The position numbers and the translations under genes were made by a program. Source: Fusobacterium naviforme (GTDB taxonomy: Bacteria; Bacillota; Clostridia; Lachnospirales; Lachnospiraceae). Taken from it: a stretch of DNA of 64,000 nucleotides. Each line of letters begins with the position of its first letter. The stretch's first letter is position 1. The stretch is from NCBI GenBank assembly GCA_003014445.1, contig PYGH01000013.1, forward strand, positions 1-64,000. The letters run 5' to 3'. The notes under the pieces are model-generated. The model was not told the origin of the DNA, ran no database searches, and saw only the letters and a program-made list of their open reading frames with translations. This document shows, one piece after another, positions 6,999 through 16,125 of the stretch.

Positions 6999-9404
6999 AT
7001 GAAGAAGAGAATTGTCCCCCTGGTACTCTCAGCAGCCATGCTCGTCTCCCTGGCTACCTCCTGCACCAATACTGCGGAGAATACGCCCAGCCCCAGCCAG
7101 ACCCCTACTCCCACCCCCTCGGTGAGCGCCGGCATTGAGGATGGTTACATCCCCGCTCCCTACACTGCCGATGCCAGCCAGGCCCCCACTGAGTACCTGG
7201 CTCCTGTTTTCTATCAGAACACGGGTGGCACCACCATCAGCGTCGTCTACAACGGCGTTATCGTGGAGGACGGCAAGTACTTCCGTGACAGCAACAACAA
7301 CCAGAAGCTGGATCCCTATGAGGACTGGCGCCTGAGCACCGATGAGCGTGTGGAAGACCTGGTAGGCAAGATGACCCAGGAGCAGCGTATCGGCCTGCTG
7401 AAGAATGTGATGATATGCTCTCCGATCGCCGCTTCTGCCGAGGAAGTGTACGATGAAAACGGGAACGTGATCCTGGAGCAGCTGGTCGGGCTCACTGCGG
7501 ACTCGGAAGCCTATCAGGCATCACAAGTACTTGACACCTATTGCCGTTCCGGCGTCATCCGGCAATATACCGATACGGAGACCGGCGCCCTGTTCAACAA
7601 CACCCTGAACATGCTGGCCGAGCATGTGGGCGCCATCAATGGCGAGGTCACCATCCCCTACATGCTGATCTCCAATCCGATGATCAGCGGCTACCCCTAT
7701 GAGATCGGCTTTGCCGCAGCCGTTTACGGCGACGGAAATGCCGACGCCCTTCGGGAATGGGCGGAAATTGACGCCGACATCTGGAACGCCAAGGGCATCC
7801 ACCAGATGTACGGCCCCCAGATTGACCTGATCACCGACCCCCGCTGGACCCGGAACTCCACAACTTATGGCGAGAATCCTGAGATGATGGCTGAGATCGT
7901 CACCGCTCTGGTTTCCGGCTATCAGCATGGTACCGATGGCGTACAGCCGGGCGATGTGGCCGTGATCATGAAGCACTTCCCCGGCGATGGCGCGGCTGAG
8001 AATGGGTTCTCCAGTCACAGCGTATGCGGTCAGTGGCGCATTTACAGCACGGAGGGCTCCCTGGAGAAGTACCAGCTGGTGGGCTTCCAGGCGGCTATCG
8101 ACGCAGGCGTGACCGGCGTCATGCCCAGTTACTCCCGTCCTACTACCGATGCCCGCAGCAAACCCCAGACTGTGAATGGTGTTTTGATCGAGCCGGAGGA
8201 GCTCGCCAGTGCCTATAATTCGACCATCCTCCAGACTCTGCTGAGGGACACCATGGGCTTTGAGGGTTTTGTCAACTCCGACTCTGGGGTTATCTCTGAC
8301 TATTCTGATGGTCGTCCCTATGGTGCTGAGGATCTGACGCCAGTCGAGCGTTATGCCGCTGTCATCAATGCCGGCACGGACGTAATCGGTGAGGAATGGA
8401 CCTCCACTACTGATTATAGTGATGTCACAGAGGCCGTTACCTCCGGCATGGTGACCGAAGAGGCCTTTGACCGGGCCACCACCAACCGCATGAAGTCCTG
8501 GATCGACCTGGGTATGTTCGACAACCCCTACCGCGACCCCGCCGAGAGCAAGGCCGTGGGTGAGCAGTATGCCGAAGTGCGGGAGGATTACGAGACCGAG
8601 TTCAACCAGAAGTCCGTGGTTCTGATGAAGAACTCCAACAACGTGCTGCCCCTGGCGGGTGCGGGTGACGAAGGCCTGAACATCTATATCCAGAGATTTA
8701 CCGGAACCGGTTCCGACAACACCATCGACGATGCGCTTACGGCTATGGGCTATACCGGGGCGGGTAACTACAACTCGGCCGGCGGACTCGCCGCTATGGG
8801 CTATAATGTGGTGGATGACTACAAAGAGGCCGACGTGGCCATCCTAATGGTGGAGCCTGCTGCCATCTCCTGGGATGAAGACTCTTTGCATGCGCTTGAC
8901 TTGGTGGAGGATCAGGAGTCGCCGGAGTATGACAGCGAGACAGGTGAGCGGACCGGCGATACCACCTCTGTCACCACCGTGGCCGATATCGACGAGCTTT
9001 GGGAGATCGCTGACGCGGTCCACGCCAACGGCGGCACGGTCATCGGAACCATTGACATCACCAGCCCCTGGATTTTGACCAACCTGGAGCCCTACTGCGA
9101 TGCCCTACTCGGCGGGTTCGGCACCTCTGGCGAGGCTCTCATCGGTGCTGTCATCGGCACGTTTAACCCCACCGGCAAGCTGCCTGTCACCATGGTCTCC
9201 TGCGATGAGGTCATCGCCGTGAACCAGGTGACCCTGGAGGATGGTAACACCTATGACATCTGCGTCTCCCCCAACGATGTGCCGGGCTACGACAAGGAAC
9301 AGTACATGGACCCCGCGGTGCTGGTCCAGTCCCCCTCTGGCTTCTACGCCTATCGGGACGCGGACGGCAACTTCTACTGGTCTGGCTTTGGCCTGAACTA
9401 CTAA
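6999..9404 (+). CDS. GH3-family glycoside hydrolase, lipoprotein
   Basis: 801 residues. A signal peptide ends in the lipobox LATSC, with Cys22 the lipid anchor, followed by a Pro/Thr/Ser linker. It is therefore predicted to sit on the outer face of the membrane. The GH3 N-terminal barrel spans about 105-500: DPYEDWRLSTDERV, KHFPGDGAAENGF, and the nucleophile motif GFVNSDSG with D428. Most GH3 enzymes have SDW at this place, so SDS is a variant. The alpha/beta sandwich domain follows (QKSVVLMKNSNNVLPL, ALLGGFGTSGEALIGAVIGTFNPTGKLPV). No clear fibronectin-III domain is present. GH3 enzymes cleave beta-glucosides, beta-xylosides or beta-N-acetylglucosaminides, and the sequence alone does not fix the substrate. 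It is the first gene after the operator and promoter. Confidence 0.88.
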   Translation: MKKRIVPLVLSAAMLVSLATSCTNTAENTPSPSQTPTPTPSVSAGIEDGYIPAPYTADASQAPTEYLAPVFYQNTGGTTISVVYNGVIVEDGKYFRDSNNNQKLDPYEDWRLSTDERVEDLVGKMTQEQRIGLLKNVMICSPIAASAEEVYDENGNVILEQLVGLTADSEAYQASQVLDTYCRSGVIRQYTDTETGALFNNTLNMLAEHVGAINGEVTIPYMLISNPMISGYPYEIGFAAAVYGDGNADALREWAEIDADIWNAKGIHQMYGPQIDLITDPRWTRNSTTYGENPEMMAEIVTALVSGYQHGTDGVQPGDVAVIMKHFPGDGAAENGFSSHSVCGQWRIYSTEGSLEKYQLVGFQAAIDAGVTGVMPSYSRPTTDARSKPQTVNGVLIEPEELASAYNSTILQTLLRDTMGFEGFVNSDSGVISDYSDGRPYGAEDLTPVERYAAVINAGTDVIGEEWTSTTDYSDVTEAVTSGMVTEEAFDRATTNRMKSWIDLGMFDNPYRDPAESKAVGEQYAEVREDYETEFNQKSVVLMKNSNNVLPLAGAGDEGLNIYIQRFTGTGSDNTIDDALTAMGYTGAGNYNSAGGLAAMGYNVVDDYKEADVAILMVEPAAISWDEDSLHALDLVEDQESPEYDSETGERTGDTTSVTTVADIDELWEIADAVHANGGTVIGTIDITSPWILTNLEPYCDALLGGFGTSGEALIGAVIGTFNPTGKLPVTMVSCDEVIAVNQVTLEDGNTYDICVSPNDVPGYDKEQYMDPAVLVQSPSGFYAYRDADGNFYWSGFGLNY

Positions 9405-9445
9405 CCTTCGGGTTCCCCATTGTCCAATTTCCCCTGTAAGCCGCG

Positions 9446-9485
9446 AGGGGCAGGCCCTAACATTAAAAGGGGGACTGCCCCTTTG
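9446..9485 (+). terminator. weak hairpin between GH3 and lipoprotein genes
   Basis: AGGGGCAG (9446-9453) pairs with CTGCCCCT (9475-9482) across a 21-base loop, followed by only TT. It is more likely a partial attenuator or RNA-stability element than a strong terminator. Confidence 0.35.
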
Positions 9486-9540
9486 CGACTGTCTGACCGC
9501 ACAACCATACTTTACAAACCGAAAAAGGAGAGCATTACCC

Positions 9541-10296
9541 ATGAAGAAACTGTCTAACTTGCTCCTGGCGGCTACCATGCTGCTGGCCCTGGCGGCCTGC
9601 GGCGGCACCCCCACCGCCCCCCCCACCGCCGGGATGCCAACGATGGAACCCACCGCCACGGGAACTCCCGCCACAGAGTCCCCCGCCGCCGAGCCCCCCG
9701 GAGCGGACGAAGAGCCCGCCGCCACCCCCGACCCCAGCGCACCCGTCACTCAGCTGTTTTACAGCAGCGACGTGGCCGAGCTGGAGGGAGCTTGGACCCT
9801 GTCCCAGGTGTACACCAACGGCGAGACCTTTGACGCGGTGGCGGACGCCGCCACCTTCACCATCACATTCACCCTGGACCCCTCTGAGCTGGTGGATCAG
9901 GCCGCCTATATCCACAACCAGGTCTACAACCTGACCGGCGACCTGACCTTCGGCGTAGCCGCCATCAACGATACCCTGTCCGCCGATGGCCTGGACGGCT
10001 ACCGGGGTTCCACCAGCTGGTCCGACTTTCCCCAGGGCAAGGTGATGGGAGAGGGCAAGTTCTATCAGCAGCCCGGCCCCGCCACCATGCGCTTCCAGGA
10101 CGTGGACGCCTACGGCTTGTTCCTGGACCAGCTTGCCGCCGGCGCCCCTGCGGACGTGGACACCACCGCCCGGAAGCTCATCCTCGGCATCAATAACCAG
10201 GGCCAGCTCCTGCTGGGCGCCAGCGAGGAGCACCTGGAGCGCCCAGGTAAGGAGGGCGACTGGACCTACTGCCTGATCTTCGACAAGGCTGCCTAA
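9541..10296 (+). CDS. lipoprotein of unknown function
   Basis: 251 residues. Signal peptide with lipobox LAAC (Cys20), a Pro/Thr/Ala/Glu-rich linker to about residue 75, then a globular domain starting LEGAWTLSQVYTNGE. LEGAW and the alternating beta-strand pattern recall small lipocalin-like or membrane-attached beta-barrel domains, but I do not recognise the family. AAAAAGGAG lies upstream of ATG. It sits between two GH3 genes, so a role in binding the glycoside or supporting the surface hydrolases is possible but unproven. Confidence 0.7.
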   Translation: MKKLSNLLLAATMLLALAACGGTPTAPPTAGMPTMEPTATGTPATESPAAEPPGADEEPAATPDPSAPVTQLFYSSDVAELEGAWTLSQVYTNGETFDAVADAATFTITFTLDPSELVDQAAYIHNQVYNLTGDLTFGVAAINDTLSADGLDGYRGSTSWSDFPQGKVMGEGKFYQQPGPATMRFQDVDAYGLFLDQLAAGAPADVDTTARKLILGINNQGQLLLGASEEHLERPGKEGDWTYCLIFDKAA

Positions 10297-10336
10297 CAGT
10301 CCGTTTCAACGCGGCGTATCATATGGTCATTTCCCG

Positions 10337-10365
10337 GCCGGACAGGAGCGGTGCTCCTGTCCGGC
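10337..10365 (+). promoter_or_regulatory. strong intergenic hairpin without T-run
   Basis: A perfect 13-bp stem (10337-10349 with 10353-10365) closes a GGT loop. No T-tract follows, so it is a candidate RNA-processing or stability element between the lipoprotein and membrane-protein genes. Confidence 0.5.
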
Positions 10366-10385
10366 TGCCGAAAGGAGCGTTTTTC

Positions 10386-10793
10386 ATGAAGACAAGCAAA
10401 AAAGCAGCCGGTTTCTATGTGACCCTCTTTTCCTGTGTGCTCGCCATCGCTTCCGCGATCTGCTACGGCGTGCTCTTCAAGGAAATTGAGTACAAGGAGC
10501 CGGTATTTGATGTGCGGATTTGCGTCATTATGGCGGCGGTCGGCATTGTTTCCGCCGTCCTGGTGCTGCTGAATGAGCGTACGGCCGGTTTTGCCCCCGC
10601 CCTCCTCTGTCTGGGCAGCGGCATTTCCTTTATGCTGTTTATCAAGATCGCCATCTGGCCCGTCTCCGATACCATCTACGGAATCGAGCCCTTCCCCGCA
10701 TTTACACAGCTGGTTGTCTGTGCCGCGCTGCTGGCGGCCACCCTGGTGGTCTCCGAAGTGGTGCTGTACATGAAGAAGTACCGGTCCACCTAA
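10386..10793 (+). CDS. small membrane protein with four predicted helices
   Basis: 135 residues from ATG 10386, chosen because GAAAGGAGC lies 8 bases upstream; an in-frame ATG at 10323 has no such site and would be read through the hairpin. Four hydrophobic stretches are visible at about 10-30, 42-60, 70-88 and 105-128, with a basic C-terminus (MKKYRST). No known domain is recognised. It lies 31 bases before the membrane-anchored GH3 gene, so it may help its assembly or anchoring. Confidence 0.7.
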   Translation: MKTSKKAAGFYVTLFSCVLAIASAICYGVLFKEIEYKEPVFDVRICVIMAAVGIVSAVLVLLNERTAGFAPALLCLGSGISFMLFIKIAIWPVSDTIYGIEPFPAFTQLVVCAALLAATLVVSEVVLYMKKYRST

Positions 10794-10824
10794 TGGAAAG
10801 AACGCGCAGAGAGGAGAACTCCCA

Positions 10825-13800
10825 ATGAAATCCTCGAAGAAAAGAACACTCAAGAAAGTCTTTGCCAACGTCACAATCGGCCTGCTGATTGTGGGCTACT
10901 TTGGCAATACCATCGCCGGACAGTTCTCCGGCCAGATCAACAGCTTCCTGGGCACATCCACCTCCATGACCGTGACCGACGGCGAGGACTCCGGCGAGTA
11001 TGTGCGCTACTATGAGTCCGCCTACAGCTCCGTAGCCGACCTGAAGGAAGCCGGCCTGGCCAAGGCCGAGGAGTCTGAGGCTGAGGGCGCTGTGCTGCTG
11101 AAGAACAACGGCGTGCTGCCCCTGAAGAACCCCGAGGTGTCTCTGTTCGGCGCCACCGCCACATCCCCCGTCTACGGCGGCACCGGCTCCGGCGCAGTGA
11201 ACACCGCCGACGCCCCCTCCTATGTGGACGCCCTGACGGAAAGCGGCCTGACCGTCACCAACACCGCCCTCCTGGACTGGTACCAGGAGGAAGAGTACGG
11301 CCGAGACTTCTCCAGCAGCGGCGAGGAGATCAACGAGGCTCGCTGGAACTCCATTGTGGAAAGCGATGCGGCTGGTACCTTCGGCAACGGCGGGGTGGCC
11401 ATTTTCGTAGTGGGCCGCGTGGGCGGTGAGGCCAACGACCTCAAGAGCACCAACCACGTGGACGGCGGTTACAACCCCCTGGGCGCCGACGTGAGCGCCA
11501 ACTCCGACTACCTGATGCTCAACAAAAATGAGCTGGGCATCCTGGCGGGCCTGAAGGAGCTCAAGGACGCGGGTAAGATCAGCGGCATCGTGGTGCTGAT
11601 CAACAGCGCCAACCCAGTGTCCGCCGCCTTCCTGAACGACGAGACCTACGGTATTGACGCCGCTGTGTGGATCGGTTCGGTGGGCCAGAGCGGCCTGTAC
11701 GCTGTGGGCGATATCCTCAGCGGCGCGGTCAATCCCTCCGGCTCCCTGCCCGACACCTGGTGGACCAATAACCTGCTCAACCCCGCCATGTCCAACTTCG
11801 GCGTCTACACCTATACCAGCGCCAATGACTACACCTACGCCTCCAGCCCCGCCAAGTACACCAGCTACGTGGTCTACCAGGAGGGCATCTACGTGGGCTA
11901 CCGCTACACTGAGACCCGGTACGAGGACGCTGTTCTGGGTGCAGAGGGCGTGGGTGACTACGTCTACAACGACGTGGTGGCCTATCCCTTCGGCTACGGC
12001 CTGAGCTACACCACCTTCGAGATGAGCGACATGCAGGTGGAGAAGAGCGGCACCGGTACCGACACCACTTACACCGTCACCGTCAACGTGACCAACACCG
12101 GCTCTGTGGCCGGCAAGAAGGCCGTGCAGGTGTACGCCCAGAAGCCCTACACCGACTACGACCGTGAGAACCAGATCGAGAAGGCGGCCGTGGAGCTGGT
12201 GAGCTACGGCAAGACCAGCCTGCTGGAGCCTGGCCAGAGCGAGACCGTGACCGTCAGCGTGCCCGAGTACTTCCTCACCAGCTATGACGCCCTGGGCACC
12301 GGCGTGTACATCATGGAGGACGGCACCTACTACCTCACCGCCGCTGACAACAGCCATGAGGCCGCCAACAACATCCTGGCCGCCAAGGGCTGCACCACCG
12401 CCAACGGTATGACCGCTGACGGCAACGCCTCCATGACCTACAGCATGGACTACACCTTTGACGCCCAGACCTACGCCCAGGCCTACGGCACCGGCAACGA
12501 CGTCACCAGCCTGTTTGCCTCCGCGGACATCAACCGCTACGAGGGCAAGGGGGACAACAGCGTGACCTATGTCTCCCGCAGCAATTGGGAGGGCACTCTG
12601 ATGCTCTGGGCCGACGAGAACGAGGACGGCGAGAACGACAACTACGTCAAGCTGTCCATGACTGACCAGATGTATCAGGACACCATCCTGGACGCCGCCG
12701 ACATCCCCGAGAACGATGACCAGTGGCCCGTGATGGGTTCCGACGAGACCAACTACAGCCTCATCCAGCTGCTGCAGAACGAGGACGGCAGCGAGATTGC
12801 CTATGACGACCCCATGTGGGAGGACCTGCTGGATCAGCTGACCTATGAGGATATGTCCCGTCTGTGCGCCGTGGGTCTGCGGATGACTGTGTCCCTGGAG
12901 TCCATCGGCAAGCCCGAGACCCTGGACCACAACGGACCCTCCGGCGTGACCCAGAAGTACTCCGCCGGTTCCAACGGCTACGCCAACCAGACCAACGACC
13001 CCGACAAGGACCAGACCGGTACCTGCTACCCCTGCAACGGCATCCTGGCCGCCACCATGAACGACCAGCTGGTGCAGGAGGTGGGCGAGCTCATCGGTGA
13101 GGACGCCATGTGGGCCGGTTACGCCGGCTTCTACGGCAGCGGCCTGAACATCCACCGCACCCCCTATGCCGGCCGTGTGTTTGAGTACTACTCCGAGGAC
13201 GGCATCCTGACCGGCCTCATCGACACCTATGAGACCATCGGCATCCAGTCCAAGGGCGTGTATGTGTACAACAAGCACTTCGCCCTCAACGACCAGGAGC
13301 TGCAGCGGCAGGGCCTGGGTACCTGGTGCAACGAGCAGGCCATGCGTGAGCTCTATCTGCGTGCCTTCGAGCTGCCCATCGTCAACGCCGACGCCAAGTG
13401 CGTCATGACTGCCTTCAACCGAATCGGCGCGGTGTGGTCCGGCGCCTGCTCCGAGCTGCTCACCGACTGGCTGCGCGGTGAGGCCGGCATGAGCGGCTTC
13501 GCTGTCACCGACATGTACGAGGGCGACTACATGAGCAAGCCCCACGAGGTGCTGGCCGGCAACGACATCCCCGACAACTTCCCCGGCACCACCGGTACCG
13601 GTGTGGACACTGCCACCAGCGGCGACCTGGGCTTTGAGTTCGCCGCCTACGGTCCCGACGGCTCCACCCCCAACGCCCAGGTTGCCCGGGCGCTGCGTGA
13701 GTCCTCTCACCGCATCCTGTACACCGTGCTGCACTCCCGCGGCATGGACGGCATTGGCGCCAACACCCGGATTGTGAGCGTCACCCCCTGGTGGCAGATG

Positions 13801-13905
13801 GCCCTCAATGTGACCCAGATTGCCCTGGCTGCCCTGAGCGTGGTGGCCGTGATGCTGCTGGTGGCCGACATGGTGCCCAGCAAAAAGAAGAAGTCCAACC
13901 AGTAA
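10825..13905 (+). CDS. membrane-anchored GH3 glycoside hydrolase with inverted domain order
   Basis: 1026 residues. An N-terminal hydrophobic segment (about 15-32) and a C-terminal one (about 988-1014, followed by KKKKSNQ) predict anchoring at both ends. The alpha/beta sandwich domain comes first (AEGAVLLKNNGVLPLKN, INSANPVSAAF), then a fibronectin-III-like domain after YPFGYGLSYTTFE. The catalytic barrel comes last (LDHNGPSGVTQKY, IHRTPYAGRVFEYYSEDG, KHFALNDQE), with the nucleophile D896 in FAVTDMYEGDY. This is the reverse of the usual GH3 order but is known in some Clostridia enzymes. Ribosome site GAGAGGAG is 8 bases before ATG. Substrate is unknown; beta-glucosidase or beta-xylosidase activity is likely. 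Confidence 0.9.
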   Translation: MKSSKKRTLKKVFANVTIGLLIVGYFGNTIAGQFSGQINSFLGTSTSMTVTDGEDSGEYVRYYESAYSSVADLKEAGLAKAEESEAEGAVLLKNNGVLPLKNPEVSLFGATATSPVYGGTGSGAVNTADAPSYVDALTESGLTVTNTALLDWYQEEEYGRDFSSSGEEINEARWNSIVESDAAGTFGNGGVAIFVVGRVGGEANDLKSTNHVDGGYNPLGADVSANSDYLMLNKNELGILAGLKELKDAGKISGIVVLINSANPVSAAFLNDETYGIDAAVWIGSVGQSGLYAVGDILSGAVNPSGSLPDTWWTNNLLNPAMSNFGVYTYTSANDYTYASSPAKYTSYVVYQEGIYVGYRYTETRYEDAVLGAEGVGDYVYNDVVAYPFGYGLSYTTFEMSDMQVEKSGTGTDTTYTVTVNVTNTGSVAGKKAVQVYAQKPYTDYDRENQIEKAAVELVSYGKTSLLEPGQSETVTVSVPEYFLTSYDALGTGVYIMEDGTYYLTAADNSHEAANNILAAKGCTTANGMTADGNASMTYSMDYTFDAQTYAQAYGTGNDVTSLFASADINRYEGKGDNSVTYVSRSNWEGTLMLWADENEDGENDNYVKLSMTDQMYQDTILDAADIPENDDQWPVMGSDETNYSLIQLLQNEDGSEIAYDDPMWEDLLDQLTYEDMSRLCAVGLRMTVSLESIGKPETLDHNGPSGVTQKYSAGSNGYANQTNDPDKDQTGTCYPCNGILAATMNDQLVQEVGELIGEDAMWAGYAGFYGSGLNIHRTPYAGRVFEYYSEDGILTGLIDTYETIGIQSKGVYVYNKHFALNDQELQRQGLGTWCNEQAMRELYLRAFELPIVNADAKCVMTAFNRIGAVWSGACSELLTDWLRGEAGMSGFAVTDMYEGDYMSKPHEVLAGNDIPDNFPGTTGTGVDTATSGDLGFEFAAYGPDGSTPNAQVARALRESSHRILYTVLHSRGMDGIGANTRIVSVTPWWQMALNVTQIALAALSVVAVMLLVADMVPSKKKKSNQ

Positions 13906-13944
13906 GACAGAAGCGGGCACCCCAGCCCTGCGGAAGCCGAAGAT

Positions 13945-13977
13945 GTCCGCCGCAGGATCCCAGATTCTGCGGCGGAC
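13945..13977 (+). promoter_or_regulatory. 11-bp hairpin after the second GH3 gene
   Basis: GTCCGCCGCAG pairs perfectly with CTGCGGCGGAC across an 11-base loop. No T-run follows, so it would not be a strong terminator; RNA 3'-end stabilisation is possible. Confidence 0.45.
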
Positions 13978-14025
13978 TTGGCCTAAACCAAGTACCTGCG
14001 GGCGGCATGTCCTAGGCAGACCGTG

Positions 14026-14054
14026 TTGTACCCCAGTGCAAAAAAGATTAAAAT
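14026..14054 (+). promoter_or_regulatory. possible internal promoter before the GH2 gene
   Basis: TTGTAC (14026-14031), a 17-bp gap, then TAAAAT (14049-14054), in an unusually AT-rich patch of the island. No operator repeats like those at 6878 are seen. Confidence 0.35.
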
Positions 14055-14142
14055 TAGAATTGGAACCAGATATTAGAAATATTCGGACGCAGCTCGAACC
14101 GATGTATGCAGAGTTCCACAACAGGAAAGAAGGAGAGGCTTG

Positions 14143-16065
14143 ATGAGAAACAGCATTTGTTTAAACCGGAATTGGACCTTTTACGGCCCAAAGGGCACAC
14201 CGGAGACAATCAATCTGCCTCACACCTGGAACGCGGTTGACGGACAGGACGGCGGAAACGACTACTGGCGCGGCACCTGCACCTATGAGACCACGTTTCC
14301 CATGCCCGACTTTGACCCGGACACCCAGACGGTATACCTGGAGTTCCAGGGTGTAAATGCCTCCGCTGACGTGGAACTCAACGGAACGGCAGTCATGCAC
14401 CACGACGGCGGCTACTCCACCTTCCGGGCAGAGGTGGCCGGGCTGCTCCGGGCGGAGAACCACATGACCGTCCGGGTGGACAACAGCGTCAACGACCGGG
14501 TTTACCCCCAGAAGGCGGACTTCACCTTCTACGGCGGTATCTACCGGGATGTGACGCTACTGGTGGTGAACAAGCACCACTTTGATCTGGACTACTTCGG
14601 CGGTCCCGGCCTGCGCATCACCCCGGCGCTGGATGGTACCACCGGCAAAATCCGGGTGGAGAGCTGTACCAATGTGGAAAACCCCACCGTGGAGGTGACC
14701 CTCACCGACGCCGCGGGCACCACCGTGGCCACCGGCCAGGGCAGCGACGTGACCCTGGACATCCCCAACGTGCACCTGTGGGACGGCGTGAAGGACCCCT
14801 ATCTTTACACCACCACCCTGCGCCTTGTGGAAAACGGCACGGCGGTGGACCAGATCTCCAGCCGCTTCGGCGTGCGCACCTTCCGGGTGGACCCCAAGGA
14901 GGGCTTCTTCCTCAACGGACGGCGCTACCCCCTCCACGGCGTGTCCCGCCACCAGGACCGGAAGGGTCTGGGCAACGCCCTGACCAAGGCCCACCACGAT
15001 GAGGACATGGACCTCATCCGGGAGATTGGCGCCAACACCATCCGCCTGGCCCACTATCAGCACAACCAGTACTTCTACGACCTGTGCGACCAGTACGGCA
15101 TGATCGTCTGGGCGGAAATTCCCTACATCTCCGAGCACATGCCCAACGGCCGGGACAACACCATCAGTCAGATGAAGGAGCTCATCATCCAGAACTACAA
15201 CCACCCCTCCATCGTGACCTGGGGCCTGTCCAACGAGATCACCATCTCCACCAAGGACGAGGCGGACATGCTGGACAACCACAGAGTGCTCAACGACCTG
15301 TGCCATACCATGGACACCACCCGGCCCACCACCCTGGCCTGCTACGCCATGTGCGGACCCTTCAACCGCTCGGCCCACATCTCCGACCTGGTGTCCTGGA
15401 ACCTGTACCTGGGCTGGTATGTGCCCGGACTGTTCCTCAACGACCTGTGGATCTCCTTCTTCCACCTGGTCTACCCCAAGCGGTGCCTGGGCTATTCGGA
15501 GTACGGCTGCGAGGGCATGCCCAATCTCCACTCCTCCAGGCCCCGCCGGGGAGACCACACCGAGGAGTATCAGGCCATCTACCATGAGTTCATGCTCAAG
15601 TGCTTCCAGCGGCACCCCTACATGTGGAGCACCCACGTGTGGAATATGTTTGACTTCGCCGCCGACGCCCGGGACCAGGGCGGCGAGCCCGGCATGAACC
15701 ACAAGGGTCTGGTCACCTTTGACCGCAAGACCAAGAAAGACAGCTTCTATCTCTACAAGGCCTACTGGAGCGACGAGCCCTTTGTCCACCTGTGCGGCAG
15801 CCGGTACACCGACCGGACCGGGCAGACCACCACCGTGAAGGTCTACTCCAACCAGAGCGAGGTGTCCCTCTACGCCAACGGCAAGCTGGTGGAGACCAAG
15901 AAGGGGGACAGAGTGTTCACCTTCAAGGTGCCCCTCAGCGGCCAGATGAAGCTGGAGGCCCGTGCCGGCGAGTGTCGGGATACCATTCTCATCCGACGCG
16001 TGGAAAAGCCCAACGAGGCCTACAAGCTGAAGAAGGGAAAGAGCTCCAGCGCCAACTGGGTGTGA
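14143..16065 (+). CDS. GH2-family beta-glucuronidase-like glycoside hydrolase
   Basis: 640 residues from ATG 14143 (AAGGAGAG 7 bases upstream). No signal peptide, so it is cytoplasmic. Domains: N-terminal jelly-roll (WTFYGPKGTPETINLPHTWN), immunoglobulin-like middle, TIM barrel. The acid/base is E365 in GLSNEI and the nucleophile is E453 in GYSEYGCEG. N519-H520-K521 in GMNHKG matches the N-x-K pattern that beta-glucuronidases use to hold the uronate carboxylate. Similar text also occurs in some GH2 beta-galactosidases and galacturonidases, so the motif alone is not decisive. The adjoining GPH transporter and complete hexuronate pathway make release of glucuronate (or galacturonate) from imported glycosides the best reading. 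Confidence 0.82.
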   Translation: MRNSICLNRNWTFYGPKGTPETINLPHTWNAVDGQDGGNDYWRGTCTYETTFPMPDFDPDTQTVYLEFQGVNASADVELNGTAVMHHDGGYSTFRAEVAGLLRAENHMTVRVDNSVNDRVYPQKADFTFYGGIYRDVTLLVVNKHHFDLDYFGGPGLRITPALDGTTGKIRVESCTNVENPTVEVTLTDAAGTTVATGQGSDVTLDIPNVHLWDGVKDPYLYTTTLRLVENGTAVDQISSRFGVRTFRVDPKEGFFLNGRRYPLHGVSRHQDRKGLGNALTKAHHDEDMDLIREIGANTIRLAHYQHNQYFYDLCDQYGMIVWAEIPYISEHMPNGRDNTISQMKELIIQNYNHPSIVTWGLSNEITISTKDEADMLDNHRVLNDLCHTMDTTRPTTLACYAMCGPFNRSAHISDLVSWNLYLGWYVPGLFLNDLWISFFHLVYPKRCLGYSEYGCEGMPNLHSSRPRRGDHTEEYQAIYHEFMLKCFQRHPYMWSTHVWNMFDFAADARDQGGEPGMNHKGLVTFDRKTKKDSFYLYKAYWSDEPFVHLCGSRYTDRTGQTTTVKVYSNQSEVSLYANGKLVETKKGDRVFTFKVPLSGQMKLEARAGECRDTILIRRVEKPNEAYKLKKGKSSSANWV

Positions 16066-16125
16066 GCCCGAACGCCCATCAAGCCGGCCAAACCGGTATG
16101 TTTGAAAAAAAGAAGGAGATGCCAA

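Noticed and set aside
10702-14121. 1139-codon open frame on the minus strand opposite the second GH3 gene
   Set aside because: It is the antisense shadow of a GC-rich gene; its translation is dominated by Gly, Val and His with no domain, and it has no ribosome site.
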